The translations under genes and the position numbers were made by a program. A stretch of 19,100 nt of DNA from positions 1-19,100 of the forward strand of contig SSNU01002994.1 of NCBI GenBank assembly GCA_012064415.1, given 5' to 3'. The DNA is from Gyrodactylus bullatarudis (lineage: Eukaryota > Platyhelminthes > Monogenea > Gyrodactylidea > Gyrodactylidae). The notes under the pieces were generated by a model. It was not told the DNA's origin. It worked only from the letters and a program-made list of their open reading frames with translations, and did no database searches. Below are positions 16,871 through 19,100 of the stretch, in pieces (position 1 is the stretch's first letter; the number at the start of each line of letters is the position of its first letter).

Positions 16871-17008
16871 ATGTACTGTTCATTAAACATGGAATTGTCA
16901 GATTTAGATGATTTCATGGATAAACCCTTATCTGATTGGAAAAAATCATTGAAAAGAGGAAGACCCAGACAAATAAGAATCAAATCTTCTGCAGAGAAAA
17001 TTATATAG
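16871..17008 (+). CDS. 45-residue AT-hook-like small protein
   Basis: ATG in an A-rich context (GAAAATG) opens 45 codons: an acidic N-terminal part (ELSDLDDFMDKPLSDW) followed by KKSLKRGRPRQIRIK. KRGRPRQ matches the AT-hook core (RGRP within basic residues), a minor-groove DNA-binding motif. The frame sits 53 bases inside the left inverted repeat of the TTAA-flanked element, where a transposon protein would start. It could be the first exon or a remnant of a transposase or accessory protein. I do not recognise a full-length homologue, and chance cannot be excluded at this length. Confidence 0.4.
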   Translation: MYCSLNMELSDLDDFMDKPLSDWKKSLKRGRPRQIRIKSSAEKII

Positions 17009-17227
17009 AATTATTAATTTAATATACTTATTTCGAATCAAATAAACCATTGTAGTTTTCTCAAGTGTATTACTTAATTAAAATAAACTCAACAACAATA
17101 GCAACTACAGTTTGGAAATAAAAGTGAAATTATAATTTATCTAATAAATATTATAACACTAATTAGGCAGATAGAGGGGTTAAATAACCTTTTTTTATGA
17201 ATAACTAATAATTTTGAAATATTTTAA
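17009..17227. other. AT-rich interior of the inverted-repeat element
   Basis: No gene. The AATAAAC at about 17039 could serve the small frame upstream as a polyadenylation signal. Confidence 0.3.
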
Positions 17228-17357
17228 CTTTGGAATAAATTTCAAAAATATGCGCTAATATTGGAATAAAACCGCCTAAATACGCTTATTTTGAAAAAAA
17301 ATTAGAAAATTCGCGCTAATTTTTGAATAACAACTCTTATATACGTTAATTTTGGAA
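17228..17357. repeat. Degenerate tandem units of about 31 bp
   Basis: About four diverged units of the form GGAATAA...TACGCTAATTTT lie head to tail. Two more lie at 17757-17818 beyond the LTR-like fragment. They share the sequence of the element ends, so they are subterminal repeats. Confidence 0.65.
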
Positions 17358-17374
17358 ATATGTGCGCGAACGAA

Positions 17375-17756
17375 AGTTGATTGGTGAATGAAGCTTTATT
17401 TTAGTCGGTTCTCTTCGGACCAAACACCGACTTGATACATTTATATACATGAAAAAATTAGAGAACATAATAATAAAGTCCAATAGCAATCATTCAACCA
17501 GTTCTGACCAATGGGAGTAGAGTGTGTTCATCTCTTAGGCGCAGTGAGGATTGCATCTATTGTCTGGACACCGAATGGCACTCTTCTTCTATGCTTTCCT
17601 CTTCCCTTTGGTTGCTTGGGGGAAACCGAAAGATTCCTTTTCCGCGATGGCGTGGGGGCTCGTGTTTCTGGTTGAGAGAAATACCTCATACGATCATCAT
17701 AGATGTCGAAATCTTTTTGGTTGCTGGGGGGAAGGAAACTATTAGACAAAAAATTA
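17375..17756 (-). mobile_element. LTR-like fragment, copy 2, with GC-rich flank
   Basis: 17383-17450 matches copy 1 at 16593. On the minus strand it has TATATAAATG, AAGTCGGTGT, a GTCGG/CCGAC hairpin, AATAAA and GCTTCATTCACC. Upstream on that strand (17749-17528) is a 73-codon frame, GC-rich and strongly basic, with TRAPTPSRKRNLSVS, GRGKHRRRVPFG and VQTIDAILTAPKR. Its composition differs from everything around it, as for a retroelement internal region or captured gene piece. No gag or pol motif is recognised. The fragment interrupts the tandem-unit array. Confidence 0.4.
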
Positions 17757-17818
17757 TGTCCGACAAAAAATATGCACTAATTTTGGAATAACACCTTTAA
17801 AGTGCGCTAATTTTGGAA

Positions 17819-17923
17819 TTAACTCATATATATGTGTGTTGGGTCAGAAGCAGTCTTAGTATTCTTATCTTCGACTTGATTCTCCTCGTCGAATGAGTTT
17901 CTCATGAAATCTTTATCTGTCAT
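17819..17923 (-). CDS. 34-residue acidic small frame
   Basis: On the minus strand, AATATG opens MTDKDFMRNSFDEENQVEDK and then NTKTASDPTHIYMS before a TAA that lies in the TTAA flank of the inverted-repeat element. The peptide is highly charged. It may be a host exon interrupted by the element, or chance. No family is recognised. Confidence 0.25.
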   Translation of the reverse strand: MTDKDFMRNSFDEENQVEDKNTKTASDPTHIYMS

Positions 17924-18251
17924 ATTTTAGTAGTGATTATTCACGTTTATAACTAGAATGGTCTCGTAAGAATTCTGATTTATTGACAAATATAAACAAT
18001 CTCTATCACTTAGTTTTTAATTGTACAATCTTAATTTTTGTTTTAATATTTCACATTTATGGATGATTTATAATATTGGTAAACTATCATTGGATTGTAC
18101 TTTCTGTGATGGATTATTGTCATATTGTCGTTTATATGTGAGTCTATTCACCATATAAATATACCTTAAAAACATTTTCTACTGTGTTTCAACATCTGAA
18201 CACCTTATTATTTACCTTGATTCCTGAGCTTGGCTACTGAAAAACACATTT
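17924..18251. other. Nothing except a PLE-tail-like scrap at 18212-18240
   Basis: The minus strand at 18212-18240 reads SSQAQESR then stop, like the end of the fragment at 15682-15861. The rest is AT-rich without features. Confidence 0.35.
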
Positions 18252-18829
18252 TGTTACAGGTAAAAGCTCTGTAAAGTGACACGACTTGTGTGAAAATTGA
18301 AGTGTAACTTTCACAACAATTTGGACCAATAGAATTGCGTTATTTTTCGGCCAATCAGAATGAAGCAATATTCTTTCGAAAGAATCTAACCAAGTTTATT
18401 GTGTTTCAAGGAATATCCTTGTTTTACCAAACTTTTTAGATAATCTCAACTTATATTTCTGATTAATTTAAACTTCGAAATATCTTTATATCATACCAGG
18501 AAGTGGCTTTAGCAAAAAGATAGCAGTCAGATGCACTAAATTTTAGTATTGGTTGAATTTTCAACTCTATATTTAAGAATTTGTGGCTACAATTTAGTTT
18601 TAAAACCAGTTTTAGATTTCAAATGATTGAGATTAATAATTTCAAAAAGTTTGGTGAAACAAGGATATTCCTTGAAACACAATAAACTTGGTTAGATTCT
18701 TTCGAAAGAATATTGCTTCATTCTGATTGGCCGAAAAATAACGCAATTCTATTGGTCCAAATTGTTGTGAAAGTTACACTTCAATTTTCACACAAGTCGT
18801 GTCACTTTACAGAGCTTTTACCTGTAACA
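18252..18829. mobile_element. R1 repeat in fold-back form (187-bp arms)
   Basis: Arms 18252-18438 and 18644-18829 are reverse complements over about 187 bases with very few mismatches, around a 205-base spacer. The left arm plus spacer is a colinear R1 copy (matches 1307-1775); only the right arm is extra. Each arm starts TGTTACAGGTAAAAGCTC and holds two CCAAT boxes 25 bases apart (18326 and 18351). No clear target duplication is seen. Either R1 is a fragment of a long-TIR element or this copy gained an inverted duplication. Short frames in the arms are not credible genes. Confidence 0.8.
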
Positions 18830-18854
18830 TTTCAAATAAAATTTTTTTTTCGAG

Positions 18855-19100
18855 TCAGCAAGCTCAAAATATTTTTGAGGAAATCAGGCAACTCTTGTCT
18901 TCAAATGATGATCCCCCAATTTCCTCCGTGCAGTACCGTGACTTGAAATTCTTCATGAATACATCATCTTCTCTGGCTGAAGACAAAGTACTCTGTACAG
19001 TTCTACATCAATCCTTGGAGAATCAAAAATTCCCCAAAATGATATGGGAGAGAGTTAAGAAAGCAAAAATGACGAAATCAATTGCCAATGCCTCCCATGT
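18855..19100 (+). CDS. Likely host exon, cut by window edge
   Basis: After a T-run and a TTTCGAG or GTCAG acceptor-like site (18854 or 18858), a frame stays open for about 80 codons to the window end. It includes QNIFEEIRQLLSSNDDPPIS, QYRDLKFFMNTSSSLAEDK and NQKFPKMIWERVKKAKMTKS. Codon use is less AT-biased than in random frames here, and the peptide reads like a soluble helical protein. I do not recognise the family. The R1 fold-back ends only about 25 bases upstream, so it lies in or beside the preceding intron. Confidence 0.5.

Larger units (their letters stand above)
16818..17818. mobile_element. Candidate TTAA-flanked inverted-repeat element
   Basis: TTCCAAAATTAGCGCA at 16818 is the exact inverse of TGCGCTAATTTTGGAA ending at 17818, and both ends are flanked by TTAA (16814-16817 and 17819-17822). 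A longer 36-base inverted match with one mismatch joins 16818-16853 to about 17233-17268. Related units of about 31 bases repeat toward the right end. Inside is a small AT-hook frame (16871-17008), and an LTR-like fragment appears nested at about 17375-17750. TTAA target duplication is typical of piggyBac-type elements, but the end sequence is not the usual CCCT, so the superfamily is open. Confidence 0.45.

Noticed and set aside
18713..18946. 77-codon plus-strand frame spanning the R1 right arm
   Set aside because: It is mostly inverted-repeat DNA and is in a different frame from the better-supported exon at 18855-19100.
1..19100. CRISPR arrays, bacterial operons, riboswitches
   Set aside because: No regular repeat-spacer arrays, ribosome-binding sites or operon-like gene packing; the sequence is eukaryotic.

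Overview
The window is AT-rich, gene-poor eukaryotic DNA, almost certainly from an invertebrate animal and most likely an arthropod. The evidence is intron-like splice signals, Penelope-like (PLE) and LINE-type retroelements, pogo/Tigger transposase relics, and a relic of a protein family with an HGERFHQ motif that I know from arthropod genomes. There are no bacterial operons, rRNAs, CRISPR arrays or clear tRNAs. Species cannot be fixed from the sequence.

Layout. 1-2114: a possible minus-strand exon at the left edge, a PLE reverse-transcriptase (RT) scrap, a LINE RT relic bracketed by two copies of an unnamed repeat (here R1), and a 138-bp inverted copy of a PLE tail. 2579-4788: the best-preserved element, a 5'-truncated PLE whose long open frame (RT plus GIY-YIG nuclease) is preceded head-on by an inverted copy of its own 3' end. 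5482-6325: a second, older PLE family (RT scrap, tail, 3' UTR). 6404-7062: an unrecognised long exon-like frame. 7120-8578: two decayed Tigger transposase copies on opposite strands. 9311-10196: the HGERFHQ-family relic. 10269-11120: a third PLE with the same inverted-end architecture. 11486-12797: a LINE with an internal deletion. 13247-14013: a 767-bp fold-back element with an 8-bp target duplication. 14483-15861: a possible exon and another PLE tail. 16593-17923: two LTR-like fragments mixed with a TTAA-flanked inverted-repeat element that carries a small AT-hook frame. 18252-18829: R1 as a near-perfect 187-bp inverted repeat. 18855-19100: a likely host exon running off the edge.

The strongest signal is a set of hammerhead-ribozyme-like motifs at PLE 3' ends: 4706-4756 (+), its inverted duplicate 2696-2746 (-), 10269-10317 (-) and 6277-6325 (+). 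The catalytic core is kept while stem I changes sequence in a compensatory way. The conventional stem II is almost absent; instead loop II can pair with a 5' flanking segment, and that pairing also covaries.

Most coding content is mobile-element debris, so genes here do not form a pathway. Only the PLE frame (3093-4475) looks nearly intact, and it lacks its N-terminal part. Host-gene content is limited to a few candidate exons of unknown function.
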